This document shows positions 56,136 to 64,000 of a stretch of DNA of 64,000 bases, piece by piece (position 1 is the stretch's first letter; every line of letters starts with the position of its first letter). The notes under the pieces were generated by a model that saw only the letters and a program-made list of their open reading frames with translations, had not been told where the DNA came from and made no database searches. The position numbers were made by a program, and so were the translations under genes. The DNA comes from Clostridium gasigenes (GTDB lineage: Bacteria > Bacillota > Clostridia > Clostridiales > Clostridiaceae), in contig NZ_FNJM01000002.1 in NCBI RefSeq assembly GCF_900104115.1, positions 372,001 through 436,000 on the forward strand, written 5' to 3'.

Positions 56136-56276
56136 TTAAAGGTTTATAGAAAGACTTAAATGATTACAACATTCCATCCATACATCTCTAAGAAAACAAT
56201 CTAAACTTCTTAATGTTGTATCTTTATCAATTGATATGTATATTACATATCTGCTAGGATCATATTTATCTACCAT
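56136..56276 (-). pseudogene. Remnant of a pRiA4b ORF-3-like gene
   Basis: 46 codons: VDKYDPSRYVIYISID followed by [20 protein letters not shown], which is the conserved 'FLRDIWLECCxHLS' run of plasmid pRiA4b ORF-3-like proteins, cut short by a stop. The neighbouring sequence up to 56441 holds no other open frame; possible upstream pieces are frame-broken. Sign of a lost mobile element. Confidence 0.5.
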
Positions 56277-56441
56277 TTTTATAACTAATAACCAACTGAA
56301 TAAAAAAGCCATAGATTTCTCTACAGCGCCCTTAACCTTTCACCATCTTTGTTTGAAAAGATTTGTATTTTTTTACAGATCCAAGATTCTCAGAATTCTG
56401 CTTCTGATCTCTTTTTGTAATAGTCAGGAAGATCACTTCAC

Positions 56442-57182
56442 TCAAAACTCTTTTTTATCAAACAAGTAAAATCCTGCTGTAAAGAAAATTAACCCATAGG
56501 CTAAAAGCATTACCATTAAATTTACTGAGGATAATATTTTCCCACTTGATAATAATTCAGAATACCAATTTAAGTGAGATGTGAAGCTAATATTGTTAAG
56601 CCCTGATATAAATAAAGCTAAAACCTTTATTCCCATAAAAATCAAAATACTACTTACTAATACTCCACTACTGCTCTTAAAAAATTGAGCTATAAGAGAT
56701 GTAAACAAAACTAAAATTAAAGCAGGAATAATATCAATTATATAACCTAAAATAGTTTGCCCTATATTATCCATATTAAATTTTAAAAAAACTGATGCAA
56801 TTATAGAAACTATAAGAATTACAATCAAATTAATCACAACATAAATTCCTATAGCAATGTTTTTAGAAAGAAAGACCTTAAATCTACTTATTGGTCTTGA
56901 AAGAATAAGTTTCATAGTTTTATCCGCTACTTCACCAGAAAATATCTCTGACGTGACCATAAAAATAAATAAAGGTAAAAAAATATTTGTCATAATGCTA
57001 AGTATCATTTGAGAATAACTTATGGAATCAAAAGCTATAAACATTAACTTTGCCTTTATTGCCGAAAAGAAAAAAGCAGGTAAGAAGCTTACTATTGCCA
57101 TAATAATCAAAAAAACCATGATTTTTTTCTTTAGAAATAGTTTTTGTATTTCATTAATAACATTTCCCTTAAAATTATTCAC
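56442..57182 (-). CDS. ABC-2 type permease (exporter)
   Basis: 246 residues, six membrane helices (about 20-40, 55-80, 105-130, 145-168, 175-195, 220-240). The intracellular loop has GEVADKTMKLILSRPISRFKVFLSK (about 86-110), typical of ABC-2 exporters of the bacitracin/lantibiotic-immunity type. Overlaps the ATPase gene by 8 nt (57175-57182). With the secreted-protein gene upstream it forms the end of the envelope module. Confidence 0.88.
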   Translation of the reverse strand: MNNFKGNVINEIQKLFLKKKIMVFLIIMAIVSFLPAFFFSAIKAKLMFIAFDSISYSQMILSIMTNIFLPLFIFMVTSEIFSGEVADKTMKLILSRPISRFKVFLSKNIAIGIYVVINLIVILIVSIIASVFLKFNMDNIGQTILGYIIDIIPALILVLFTSLIAQFFKSSSGVLVSSILIFMGIKVLALFISGLNNISFTSHLNWYSELLSSGKILSSVNLMVMLLAYGLIFFTAGFYLFDKKEF

Positions 57183-57909
57183 GGTCTTCAGTCTCCTTTC
57201 CTATAGAATGCATATAGAAATCCTCTAAAGAATTATATTCTTTTTTAATTTTATCAATATCCGTGCCATTATTAACAAGCTCTCCGTTATGAATTATTGC
57301 TATTCTGTTGCACATTAGCTCAATTTCATGGATAAGATGACTGGAAATAAAAAAGGTTATCCCCTGTTCTTTTGAAAGCTTAATTATCATATTTCTCATT
57401 TGGACTGTACCTTCAATGTCTAACCCATTTGTAGGTTCATCTAAAATCACCAATTCTGGTTTAGATAGAAGTGCTAAAGCAAGACCTAGTCTTTGCTTCA
57501 TTCCAAGTGAAAATTTACTTACTTTTTCTCTTTTAAATTCTTTAAGCTTAACTGTATTAAGTATTTCATCAATATCAATTTCTTTAATACCATCATAAAA
57601 TCTTGATGCTATTTTCAAATTATCATAAGCGCTCATATATTCATAAGCTTCTGCAGTTTCAATTATTGATCCTACATTTTTTAATGCATCTTCAAATTGT
57701 GTTTTAATGTCAAACCCAAGTATTTTAATGCTCCCACTTTCAATAGCGTTTAACCCTATAATTGACTTCATTACAGTAGTTTTTCCTGCTCCATTTGGAC
57801 CAAGGAATCCAAAAACTTCCCCCGTGTAAACTTCAAATGATATGTTTTTTATCCCCCTACCATTGTTATAAACCTTTGTTAATCCCTCTACTTCTATTAC
57901 TTTTTTCAA
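57175..57909 (-). CDS. ABC transporter ATPase (BcrA/CcmA class)
   Basis: 244 residues. Walker A GPNGAGKTTVMKS (about 38-50), signature FSLGMKQRLGLALAL, Walker B ELVILDEPTNGLDIEG, H-loop ISSHLIHE. The C-terminal tail (about 205-244) matches the BcrA type. Drives the ABC-2 permease. The family often gives resistance to peptide antibiotics or exports lipids. Confidence 0.93.
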   Translation of the reverse strand: MKKVIEVEGLTKVYNNGRGIKNISFEVYTGEVFGFLGPNGAGKTTVMKSIIGLNAIESGSIKILGFDIKTQFEDALKNVGSIIETAEAYEYMSAYDNLKIASRFYDGIKEIDIDEILNTVKLKEFKREKVSKFSLGMKQRLGLALALLSKPELVILDEPTNGLDIEGTVQMRNMIIKLSKEQGITFFISSHLIHEIELMCNRIAIIHNGELVNNGTDIDKIKKEYNSLEDFYMHSIGKETEDRE

Positions 57910-57947
57910 GATATCCCCCCCAGTTATTTTTTTAGCTTCCTAAATGG

Positions 57948-57978
57948 AAATTGATCAAAATAATATTTTGATCAATTT
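57948..57978. terminator. AT-rich hairpin between the secreted-protein and ABC genes
   Basis: AAATTGATCAAAAT/ATTTTGATCAATTT, perfect 14-bp arms with a 3-nt loop. It follows the secreted-protein stop by 26 nt and precedes the ATPase start by 39 nt. It may be a partial terminator or an operator. Confidence 0.55.
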
Positions 57979-58004
57979 CATTTATAAATATTTTTTAGTC
58001 AACT

Positions 58005-58871
58005 CTATCTTTTTTCAAACTTCTCAGTAACTGTTTTTATTTGTTTTCCTGCTAAGTCTAATTTATCTGGAGTTGTGCTTCCTATTTTAGATAAATTTAA
58101 GTTTATATCAACAACTATTTTATGTTCTTTTCCATCTGCATCCTTACCTGATAATACAACCTTAGCAACTTCTTTTGAAATCACATTATTATTATCAATA
58201 ACTGCTGATGAATCAACGCTTTCAACCTTGATATCACTTACAAGTTTTGGTGCTATGTCTTTTATACTTCCTAATTCTGATTTTTCATTATGCATTGCCA
58301 TATCACTTCCACCTGACAGCGCCATTGAAGCCACAGCATTAACTAGAGGTGTTATCTCTGTGTTTTTTAAATTTAAAGTAACATTTTTTGTACCATCTGA
58401 ATTATCATTTACAACAACATTATCTTTCATTGTTCCAACTAAAGTATCAATTACAACTTCCATGCCTTTAACCATTTGAGGGTTTGCAATTTCTTCTCCA
58501 TCTTTTTTATCCTTATTATCTCTTACTGTATATTCATTTTCTACATTTGTACTTCGTATGTCTTTCCCATCTTGTGTGTAACTTGCAATAGTTTTAGCTA
58601 CACCTGAAATATTTGTAGTTGCCACATTGCTAATATCCCCAGTTGTTTCGTTTCTCTTTAGACTTTCAGTTAGACTCACTAACTCAGTTCCATTATCTGT
58701 TACAGAAGCTGTTATGTCTGCAGTTTCATTTTTCACAGCAATGGTATCCTTAATTGATGTCTTATATGTTTCATAACTAGATAACTGAGTTGCACTTGCC
58801 ATTACAGTACCAAAAAGTAATGTTCCTCCTACCGTAAGACTAGTAAGCATTGTTATTGTTTTTTTATTCAT
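58005..58871 (-). CDS. Secreted protein of unknown function
   Basis: 288 residues with a signal peptide (KK start, hydrophobic 8-25, ASA-T cleavage about 27-28). The mature protein is beta-rich, Asp/Asn/Lys/Ser/Thr-rich and without Cys, with repeated 'ITxSVTDNG' and 'VNDNSDGTKNVTLNLKN' type strands. I do not recognise a family; a LolA/LppX-like shell or a surface-bound protein is possible. Its promoter region carries the 11-bp-phased box also found before the PAP2 and COG4705 genes, so it should be controlled by the nearby two-component system. Confidence 0.75.
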   Translation of the reverse strand: MNKKTITMLTSLTVGGTLLFGTVMASATQLSSYETYKTSIKDTIAVKNETADITASVTDNGTELVSLTESLKRNETTGDISNVATTNISGVAKTIASYTQDGKDIRSTNVENEYTVRDNKDKKDGEEIANPQMVKGMEVVIDTLVGTMKDNVVVNDNSDGTKNVTLNLKNTEITPLVNAVASMALSGGSDMAMHNEKSELGSIKDIAPKLVSDIKVESVDSSAVIDNNNVISKEVAKVVLSGKDADGKEHKIVVDINLNLSKIGSTTPDKLDLAGKQIKTVTEKFEKR

Positions 58872-58946
58872 AATTATCTACCTCCAAAATTTAATATTAA
58901 AGTTTATCTTTTCTGTTTCTTTCATACATTACTTTATGGTTCTAAC

Positions 58947-58964
58947 ATTAAAAACTCATTAAAT
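58947..58964 (-). promoter_or_regulatory. Phased direct-repeat box before the secreted-protein gene
   Basis: On the minus strand ATTTAATGAGTTTTTAAT: two T-rich AAT half-sites 11 bp apart. Ten nt after it comes TAAAGT as a possible -10. Third member of the set with 59671 and 63448. Confidence 0.6.
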
Positions 58965-58996
58965 AATTATTAGAATTGGATTAAATATTTTTTATT

Positions 58997-59581
58997 TTAA
59001 ATTAATTTCATAAGTTCTAATTTTTTCATGATAATCTTTTCAGCTTTATCATATATTTTGTAAATTTTGATTCTTAACATTGAATTATATAAATAATTTG
59101 TGATTATAACTATTGTATATGCAGTTATTATATCTAAAGGATAATGATGACCTACATATATTCTTGAAAAGCCTACAATAATTGATAGTACCATTAAAAT
59201 TCTTCCAAGTAGTTTTCTATATTTCCTAAGTCCTAATGCAATACTCATAGTTCCAGTTGCATGATCACTTGGAAGAGAAGCATCTGCAACATGTGTACTT
59301 AATAAGTTAACTTTATTATTAACAAATGGTCTGTCTACATAATATATACCTCCAATAATATAGCTTAATATAAGATTCAATGCTGTAAAAATAAATGTAC
59401 TAAAAGCAATTTTTCTATAGTCCTCATTCTTTTTTGTAATCCCTAAAATAAATACTATTGCAGTAACTGCCATAAATATATAAGGTACATCTTTCGAAAA
59501 GAACATCATTATTTTATCTAAAACTATATTTTTATTTGCCAAATTATTTATTAATCTAAAAAGTTCCATATTCATTTTCAA
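58997..59581 (-). CDS. PAP2 phosphatase, BcrC-like undecaprenyl-diphosphatase candidate
   Basis: 194 residues, about five membrane helices. The three PAP2 phosphatase motifs are present: YYVDRPF (about 81-87), SLPSDHATGT (about 101-110) and SRIYVGHHYPLD (about 143-154). BcrC-type enzymes recycle the lipid carrier of cell-wall synthesis and give bacitracin tolerance (established). Position inside an envelope-stress module supports this reading. The extended C-terminus (IKIYDKAEKIIMKKLELMKLI) is a short amphipathic helix. Confidence 0.88.
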   Translation of the reverse strand: MKMNMELFRLINNLANKNIVLDKIMMFFSKDVPYIFMAVTAIVFILGITKKNEDYRKIAFSTFIFTALNLILSYIIGGIYYVDRPFVNNKVNLLSTHVADASLPSDHATGTMSIALGLRKYRKLLGRILMVLSIIVGFSRIYVGHHYPLDIITAYTIVIITNYLYNSMLRIKIYKIYDKAEKIIMKKLELMKLI

Positions 59582-59670
59582 CTATCCTTTCTATAATATA
59601 TTTTTATAAAAAAGTAACCTTCTATATATATTTTCTATTTGCTTTGTTTTTTTTATTATCTACCCTTAAA

Positions 59671-59688
59671 ATTAAAATCTGATTAAAA
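59671..59688 (-). promoter_or_regulatory. Phased direct-repeat box before the PAP2 gene
   Basis: On the minus strand TTTTAATCAGATTTTAAT, two half-sites 11 bp apart, followed after 10 nt by GATAAT as -10. Differs at one base from the box at 63448-63466. Confidence 0.65.
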
Positions 59689-59719
59689 ACACTCTTGTTT
59701 CTAAAATTTTAAAAACAAC

Positions 59720-59756
59720 AAATAAGGTGGAAGAGCTATTCTCTTCCACCTTATTT
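59720..59756. terminator. Strong bidirectional hairpin after the histidine kinase gene
   Basis: AAATAAGGTGGAAGAG/CTCTTCCACCTTATTT, 16-bp perfect arms, 5-nt loop. Confidence 0.85.
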
Positions 59757-59772
59757 GAAGCACTTTTTTTGA

Positions 59773-59799
59773 AATAATAGACCAATTTGCTAATCTATT
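59773..59799. repeat. Dispersed palindrome, second copy of the chemoreceptor leader hairpin
   Basis: Matches 37638-37664 at 25 of 27 bases, and the flanking CACTTTT...GAAA is shared as well. Imperfect stem AATAGAC/..TCTATT. Lies just after the kinase stop. Confidence 0.6.
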
Positions 59800-59809
59800 A
59801 TTAACTTAA

Positions 59810-61189
59810 TTATTTTTCTAAATTTAATGTAACAATTATTTTAGCATATTTATCTTCTTCACTTTCTATATTTATAGTTCCTTGATGCATATCTACAATC
59901 CACTTTGCTATAGATAATCCAAGTCCTGTTCCAGCCTTTTCTTTAACTCTGGACTTATCAACAGTATAAAACCTATCAAATATTTTTTCAATTTCATCCT
60001 TTGGGATTCCAGTACCCCTGTCACTTACAATTATTTTCACTTTCTTTTCTTGAATTTCTGAACTTATATCTATTGTACTCTGCTCTGGTGCAAATTTAAT
60101 ACTATTATCAATAAATATCCTAAGCATCTGTTTTAACATTCTGTAATCTGCAACTATACATATAACATCATTTTCCTCACTTGATATTATATGATTTGGG
60201 TCTATTAATTTGCTTTCTCTAACTACCTCACTTATGAGTTCATTTAGCAAAAATTCTTTTTTTTCTATTCCTTGAGTACCACTATCACCTTTAGCAAGGA
60301 ACAATAGTTTTTCAACTAAATTTGCCATATTACTAGCTTCTAATTTAATTGCATAAATTGATTTTTCTAAAGCTTCTCTATCATCTTTTCCCCATCTATC
60401 CAATAAATTTGCGTACCCTTGTATAACAGCAATTGGAGTTCTGAGTTCATGGGATGCATCTGACACAAATTGAACCTGTCTGTTAAATGAACCTTGGAGC
60501 CTACCTATCATTTTATTAAAAGCATCTCCTAATCTTTTAAGTTCATCATCAGGACCATCTACGTCTATTCTTTCCTTTAAGTTATTAATGCTTATATTTT
60601 CAGCCGTTTTAGTTATATTATCAATAGGCCTTAACATTTTTTTGCTTACTATATATCCTAATATAATTGAACTAATGATACCTATAAAATCAGCTATTGC
60701 CATAAACATAAACAATACCTCAATAAAATTAATTTCATTTTCTAAGTCTTTTACTATTTGGATATATACTGTACCATAATTTTCACTTTCAATTTTGATG
60801 ATTTTATATGCTAAATTCTGCCCATTTCTTTCTAAGTGTTTTATCCTATCATAGACCTGATTCGGTTTGATGTCATAATTAAAGTCCTCTGATATATTTA
60901 ATACATTCCCATCTTCTTGTAGTATTCTTACTGATATATTCTGCTTAGACGGAATATCAAAAAACAGTTCTTTATCTGATAAATCTACATACTCATTCTT
61001 TGATATAACCTTATTTAGAATTATTATTTTAACATCTTCTATTTGCTTGTTTGCCTGATTATATAGATAATATTTTACTCCATATAAAATTGAGGCATCT
61101 AATATCAATAATAGTAATGAGAACATTACAGCATAAACTATAGTTAATTTTATAGAAATTTTTGCACTTTTAATAATTTTAAACTTCAT
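59810..61189 (-). CDS. Sensor histidine kinase (ArlS/CssS-like architecture)
   Basis: 459 residues. Helices at about 13-35 and 155-180 enclose an extracytoplasmic domain of about 120 residues; HAMP at about 182-235; phosphoacceptor His in SDASHELRTPIAVIQGYANLL (about 242-262); N-box RIFIDNSIKFAPE; G1 SDRGTGIPKDEI; G2 GTGLGLSIAKWIVDMHQG. Coded 2 nt after the regulator. Probably senses cell-envelope state and controls the three box-bearing promoters. Confidence 0.93.
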   Translation of the reverse strand: MKFKIIKSAKISIKLTIVYAVMFSLLLLILDASILYGVKYYLYNQANKQIEDVKIIILNKVISKNEYVDLSDKELFFDIPSKQNISVRILQEDGNVLNISEDFNYDIKPNQVYDRIKHLERNGQNLAYKIIKIESENYGTVYIQIVKDLENEINFIEVLFMFMAIADFIGIISSIILGYIVSKKMLRPIDNITKTAENISINNLKERIDVDGPDDELKRLGDAFNKMIGRLQGSFNRQVQFVSDASHELRTPIAVIQGYANLLDRWGKDDREALEKSIYAIKLEASNMANLVEKLLFLAKGDSGTQGIEKKEFLLNELISEVVRESKLIDPNHIISSEENDVICIVADYRMLKQMLRIFIDNSIKFAPEQSTIDISSEIQEKKVKIIVSDRGTGIPKDEIEKIFDRFYTVDKSRVKEKAGTGLGLSIAKWIVDMHQGTINIESEEDKYAKIIVTLNLEK

Positions 61190-61191
61190 AC

Positions 61192-61872
61192 TTAATCACC
61201 CTTAATAAAATATCCTACGCCTCTTATAGTAGTTATAAGTTTATCCTCAAATCCATCATCAATTTTAACACGCAAATATCTTATAAATACATCAACTACA
61301 TTTGTATGACCTACATATTCATAACCCCATACCTTCTCAATTAATTGATCCCTTGTAAGAACAATATTTTTGTTTATTAATAGCATTTCTAAAAGGTCAT
61401 ATTCCTTTTTTGTAAGTTCAATTTCCCTGCCATCCCTAGTAACCCTATGAGTTTTATTATCCATAACAATATCCTTTACTTTGATTTCATTATCCTTATT
61501 TCTCATAGATTTATTTCTTTCATATACCCTTATTCTTGCAAATAATTCTTCTATTGCAAATGGTTTTGTCAGATAATCATTTGCACCTACATCCAATCCT
61601 AAAATTTTGTCTGATATATCACTTTTGGCAGTAAGCATAATTATAGGTACACTAGAAGATTGTCTTATTCTTCTACAGACCTCAATTCCATTTAATCCAG
61701 GTATCATAATATCAAGAAGTATTATATCGTACTCCTTTTCCTCTGATAATTTTAAACATTCTCTTCCATCATAAGCCACATCAACTTTATATCCTTCATG
61801 ATTTAATTCCATTTCAATAAACATTGCCATTTGCTTTTCATCTTCAACTAAAAGAATTTTAAAATTCTTCAA
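61192..61872 (-). CDS. OmpR-family response regulator
   Basis: 226 residues. Receiver with VEDEKQM, Asp in DIILLDIMIPGLNG (about 49-62), Thr in IMLTAKSD, Lys in YLTKPFAIEEL. The winged helix (about 128-225) has NVVDVFIRYLRVKID and ITTIRGVGYFIKGD. OmpR-type regulators bind direct half-sites 11 bp apart, which is exactly what the three local boxes show. Confidence 0.94.
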   Translation of the reverse strand: MKNFKILLVEDEKQMAMFIEMELNHEGYKVDVAYDGRECLKLSEEKEYDIILLDIMIPGLNGIEVCRRIRQSSSVPIIMLTAKSDISDKILGLDVGANDYLTKPFAIEELFARIRVYERNKSMRNKDNEIKVKDIVMDNKTHRVTRDGREIELTKKEYDLLEMLLINKNIVLTRDQLIEKVWGYEYVGHTNVVDVFIRYLRVKIDDGFEDKLITTIRGVGYFIKGD

Positions 61873-61942
61873 ATTACCACCTTGCCTCCATAATATTCTT
61901 TACTATTTTTGAATCTCCCTTATTTATCTATTTTAGTTTATA

Positions 61943-61970
61943 TATTAGCTAGTTTGCCTATTATATTCTA
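61943..61970. repeat. Possible fifth member of the dispersed palindrome set
   Basis: ATTAGCTAGTTTGCCTATTAT resembles the 37638/59773 palindrome with about three quarters of bases matching. Weakest copy. Confidence 0.3.
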
Positions 61971-62025
61971 TTTTTTATTTTATCTAAAGCCTCTATTAAG
62001 AATATTGTTGATTTATATGTATTCA

Positions 62026-62054
62026 AAATGGGGTTTGATTTTCAAACCCCATTT
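62026..62054. terminator. Bidirectional terminator between COG4705 and the response regulator
   Basis: AAATGGGGTTTGA/TCAAACCCCATTT, 13-bp arms, 3-nt loop; T run better on the plus strand, yet it lies after the COG4705 gene on the minus strand. Confidence 0.8.
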
Positions 62055-62130
62055 TTTTATAAGATATTTACTTTATATTTAAAATCCTTAATTATTACAA
62101 CAATAGCTCTTATTGAATATAGTGAATGCG

Positions 62131-63363
62131 TTAGCTAAGTGCAGTTAATAATGATTCCAACGCCGTTTTACATGCTTCAGCATCTTGATGTGTAGATCTT
62201 AGCTGTCTCAACACCTTATCTATGGAATTATCAACCTCAGTCCATTTTTTAGAGCTCATTGGTTTAAGTCGAGCTTTGGCATTATCCCATGAGTATTCCA
62301 AATCATTAACCCGTGTCTTAGCAGCTGTCAAATCGCCTGAGCTAACAAGACTTAGTGTATCTTCCGTAATTTTTTTAAAACTAGACAAATCTCCCAGAGG
62401 TCCGAACTGCGAAACGTCTGCTGGAGAACCCTCTTGTGATGAGTCTTGCGAAACAGAATTCTTTACTTCATTTTGTAGCTTAGTATGTTGCCAATAATAG
62501 CCTGCTCCAGATGAAAGTACCAGTGCACTTACAACTACCACAACTTGCAAAAAAACAGAATACCTATTTGTGTCAGTTATTGGTTTTGTTGATGGTCTAG
62601 CAACCAAATCTCGCTGGGTTACAGAAATAAAAACAACCGTCAGCAAAATTGCTGCAATAAATATTGCGCTTGTAAGGGTTGCACCTAATCCTAAACCGCC
62701 GTATTCTTGTGATTGTGAAAGGTAATCTCCCAATGAAGCACCCAAAGGACGAGTCATAATATAAGCAGTCCAGAATGCCAACACAGAATTAAGTCCGAAT
62801 CGCCAAGCGACTGTAACTGAAATAATTACTGCACAAATTATGACACCAGTTACAAAGTAACCGAGCCCAAGACTCTCAGCCATTAAATCTCCAGCCGCCG
62901 TACCCAGTGCAAATGTGAAAAATATTGTCGACCAGTAAAAGAATTCCCTTTGCTTGGTAAAAACTGAATGGATAGATAGGGTTTTCTCTTTGGCATACCA
63001 TATTGCAAATGTCAATATTAAGGCAACACTAAAAACTATAGTACTTACTTCAAGAGGGACACCCATGCTATCTGTCAGATTATCTGTAACAAGTGTTCCA
63101 AATATACTTATTAAGACTACCGTTAGCCAATAAATACTTGGTATGTATTTATTAGCCTTAAACTGAAAGAAGAGCACCACAATTAAAAATACTCCCATTA
63201 AAATAGACGTACCCGCCAGTCCCAAACCGAGATTAACGTTGAGGAAATCTGATGCAGTTTCCCCAACTGTGGTACATAATATTTTTATAATCCAGAAATA
63301 AATAGTTACCTCTGGAACTTTATTTAATAAATTTTTAGTGTCTTTTATTTTAATCATGTGCAT
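62131..63363 (-). CDS. COG4705-like membrane protein, probably acquired
   Basis: 410 residues. About nine membrane helices in the first 290 residues with repeated CTTVGETASDFL, GTLVTDNLTDSMG, TAAGDLMAESLG and ITRPLGASLGDYLS-type motifs (Gly-Asp in each repeat), which I associate with COG4705. One later helix is followed by an extracytoplasmic tail of about 110 residues with Gln/Ser and a coiled coil. Function of the family is not established. The coding sequence is clearly more GC-rich than its neighbours (27 G+C of 60 bases at 62761-62820), so it was probably transferred recently. Good AAGGAG site at the first ATG. Confidence 0.8.
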   Translation of the reverse strand: MHMIKIKDTKNLLNKVPEVTIYFWIIKILCTTVGETASDFLNVNLGLGLAGTSILMGVFLIVVLFFQFKANKYIPSIYWLTVVLISIFGTLVTDNLTDSMGVPLEVSTIVFSVALILTFAIWYAKEKTLSIHSVFTKQREFFYWSTIFFTFALGTAAGDLMAESLGLGYFVTGVIICAVIISVTVAWRFGLNSVLAFWTAYIMTRPLGASLGDYLSQSQEYGGLGLGATLTSAIFIAAILLTVVFISVTQRDLVARPSTKPITDTNRYSVFLQVVVVVSALVLSSGAGYYWQHTKLQNEVKNSVSQDSSQEGSPADVSQFGPLGDLSSFKKITEDTLSLVSSGDLTAAKTRVNDLEYSWDNAKARLKPMSSKKWTEVDNSIDKVLRQLRSTHQDAEACKTALESLLTALS

Positions 63364-63447
63364 TTTATTGTCTCCTTATTTTCGAAATATATTATAGACT
63401 ATATATAAATAAAACATACTATTATCTAATAACTATATATACTTTTT

Positions 63448-63466
63448 ATTAAAATCTCATTAAAAT
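63448..63466 (-). promoter_or_regulatory. Phased direct-repeat box before the COG4705 gene
   Basis: On the minus strand ATTTTAATGAGATTTTAAT, half-sites 11 bp apart; TATAGT follows after 10 nt as -10. The rest of the 63364-63660 gap is AT-rich with a small AACCCT/AGGGTT hairpin at 63549-63563. Confidence 0.65.
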
Positions 63467-63661
63467 AGTGTTAATAACTATTTATATCGTAATTTATATT
63501 ATTGACATAATTTTTATAAATATTTTTTTTTGATTTCTTTTTGAGTGAACCCTTCGAGGGTTTATTTAGTTGTTGCACTATTTCTGTACACTCACAAAAA
63601 ACTCTCATTCCTCCGTGCAGTTACAAAAAAGTCTAATCAGAGTTTAGCCCTGAAATGAAAA

Positions 63662-63691
63662 AAGGACTAAGAGATTTCTCCCCGAGTCCTT
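63662..63691 (-). terminator. Intrinsic terminator after the right-edge rlmD gene
   Basis: AAGGACT/AGTCCTT stem with a run of six T on the minus strand, 25 nt after the rlmD stop. Confidence 0.85.
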
Positions 63692-63715
63692 CTTTCATTC
63701 AAGCATAAAGTTTTA

Positions 63716-64000
63716 TTATTTTCTCTTTAATTTAACAACACACTCAATATGTGGAGTATGAGGGAACATATCAACTGGTTGAATTTTCCCTACTTTGAAT
63801 CCTTTTTCTGTTAGGATTTTTAAATCTCTAGCTAATGTACTCGGATCACAAGATATATATACTACGTTCTTTGGTTTTGCTTCAGCTATTGCTTCTAATA
63901 GTTTTATATCGCAACCCTTTCTTGGTGGGTCTACTACTATTGTATCTGGTTCAACCCCTTGATCTAATAGCTCTTGGATTTTTTCTTCTGCTGTACCAAC
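63716..64000 (-). CDS. rlmD: 23S rRNA (uracil-5-)-methyltransferase RlmD-type, C-terminal part (cut by window edge)
   Basis: The last 94 codons are visible, open at the right edge: [13 protein letters not shown] and [15 protein letters not shown] (with the catalytic Cys) and the end [19 protein letters not shown]. It methylates a uracil of 23S rRNA using SAM. Nearly identical to 55579-55880, differing in a few residues (VEPD/VKPD, AEAK/AQAK, KVGK/KAGK). Probably the intact source gene. Symbol used in the broad sense; clostridia have several paralogues. Confidence 0.85.
   Translation of the reverse strand, partial: VGTAEEKIQELLDQGVEPDTIVVDPPRKGCDIKLLEAIAEAKPKNVVYISCDPSTLARDLKILTEKGFKVGKIQPVDMFPHTPHIECVVKLKRK

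Overview
The window is very AT-rich, has small intergenic gaps and strong AGGAGG-type ribosome binding sites, and carries class III fructose-bisphosphatase, a split transketolase, Ctc/L25, a 2-hydroxyacyl-CoA dehydratase-like protein with its activator, bacteriohemerythrin and many membrane sensors. This points to an anaerobic, motile, low-GC Firmicute, most likely Clostridium sensu stricto. Almost every gene is on the minus strand, so transcription runs from right to left. I see no tRNA, rRNA, CRISPR array or complete insertion sequence.

Positions 1-25157 (minus) form one large block for a contractile injection system (CIS). Reading from its promoter near 25.3 kb it encodes: a 721-residue sheath-like protein, two paralogous tube-like proteins, a J-domain protein, two FHA proteins (one membrane-bound, one with a zinc ribbon), two membrane-anchored PP2C-like proteins with altered metal sites, two unrecognised proteins, an Hsp70-like ATPase with a SAP-like N-terminus, a third unrecognised protein, then a spike and effector part. 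That part holds VgrG, an EagR-like chaperone candidate, a second VgrG, a pentapeptide-repeat protein, a possible immunity or adaptor protein, a DUF4280 PAAR-like protein, and a giant VgrG-Rhs fusion that leaves the window at the left edge before its toxin tip. No ClpV-type AAA+ ATPase, no TssJLM membrane complex and no gp25-like lysozyme is visible. The dedicated Hsp70/J-protein pair and the FHA/PP2C module take the place where those would be expected. This is the most interesting system here.

Positions 25430-33869 (minus) are a nucleoside/deoxyribose catabolic locus: YesM/YesN-type two-component system, a nucleoside-binding (BMP family) lipoprotein, pyrimidine-nucleoside phosphorylase, deoxyribose-phosphate aldolase, split transketolase and transaldolase. 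Three direct repeats spaced exactly 19 bp lie upstream of the lipoprotein gene. Positions 33.9-38 kb hold two tiny paralogous genes, ctc/L25 and a chemoreceptor with a sigma-D-like promoter and a structured leader. Positions 38.1-43.5 kb hold a BceAB/MacB-type ABC exporter with an OmpR-type two-component system. UPF0316 (plus strand), fbp, an activase/double-cubane reductase pair, bacteriohemerythrin with a chemoreceptor, and a radical SAM protein follow. Positions 52.2-54.97 kb are a MarR/pirin/nitroreductase operon with two near-identical palindromic operators.

Positions 54.97-56.44 kb are a graveyard: pieces of rlmD, a plasmid-type gene remnant, a tiny membrane peptide gene and a 9-bp tandem repeat. 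The final part (56.4-63.4 kb) is a cell-envelope module: ABC-2 exporter, secreted protein, PAP2/BcrC-like phosphatase, OmpR-type two-component system and a higher-GC membrane protein. Three of these promoters share an 11-bp-phased direct repeat at the same distance from the -10 element, which suggests a local regulon. The right edge cuts a second rlmD copy.
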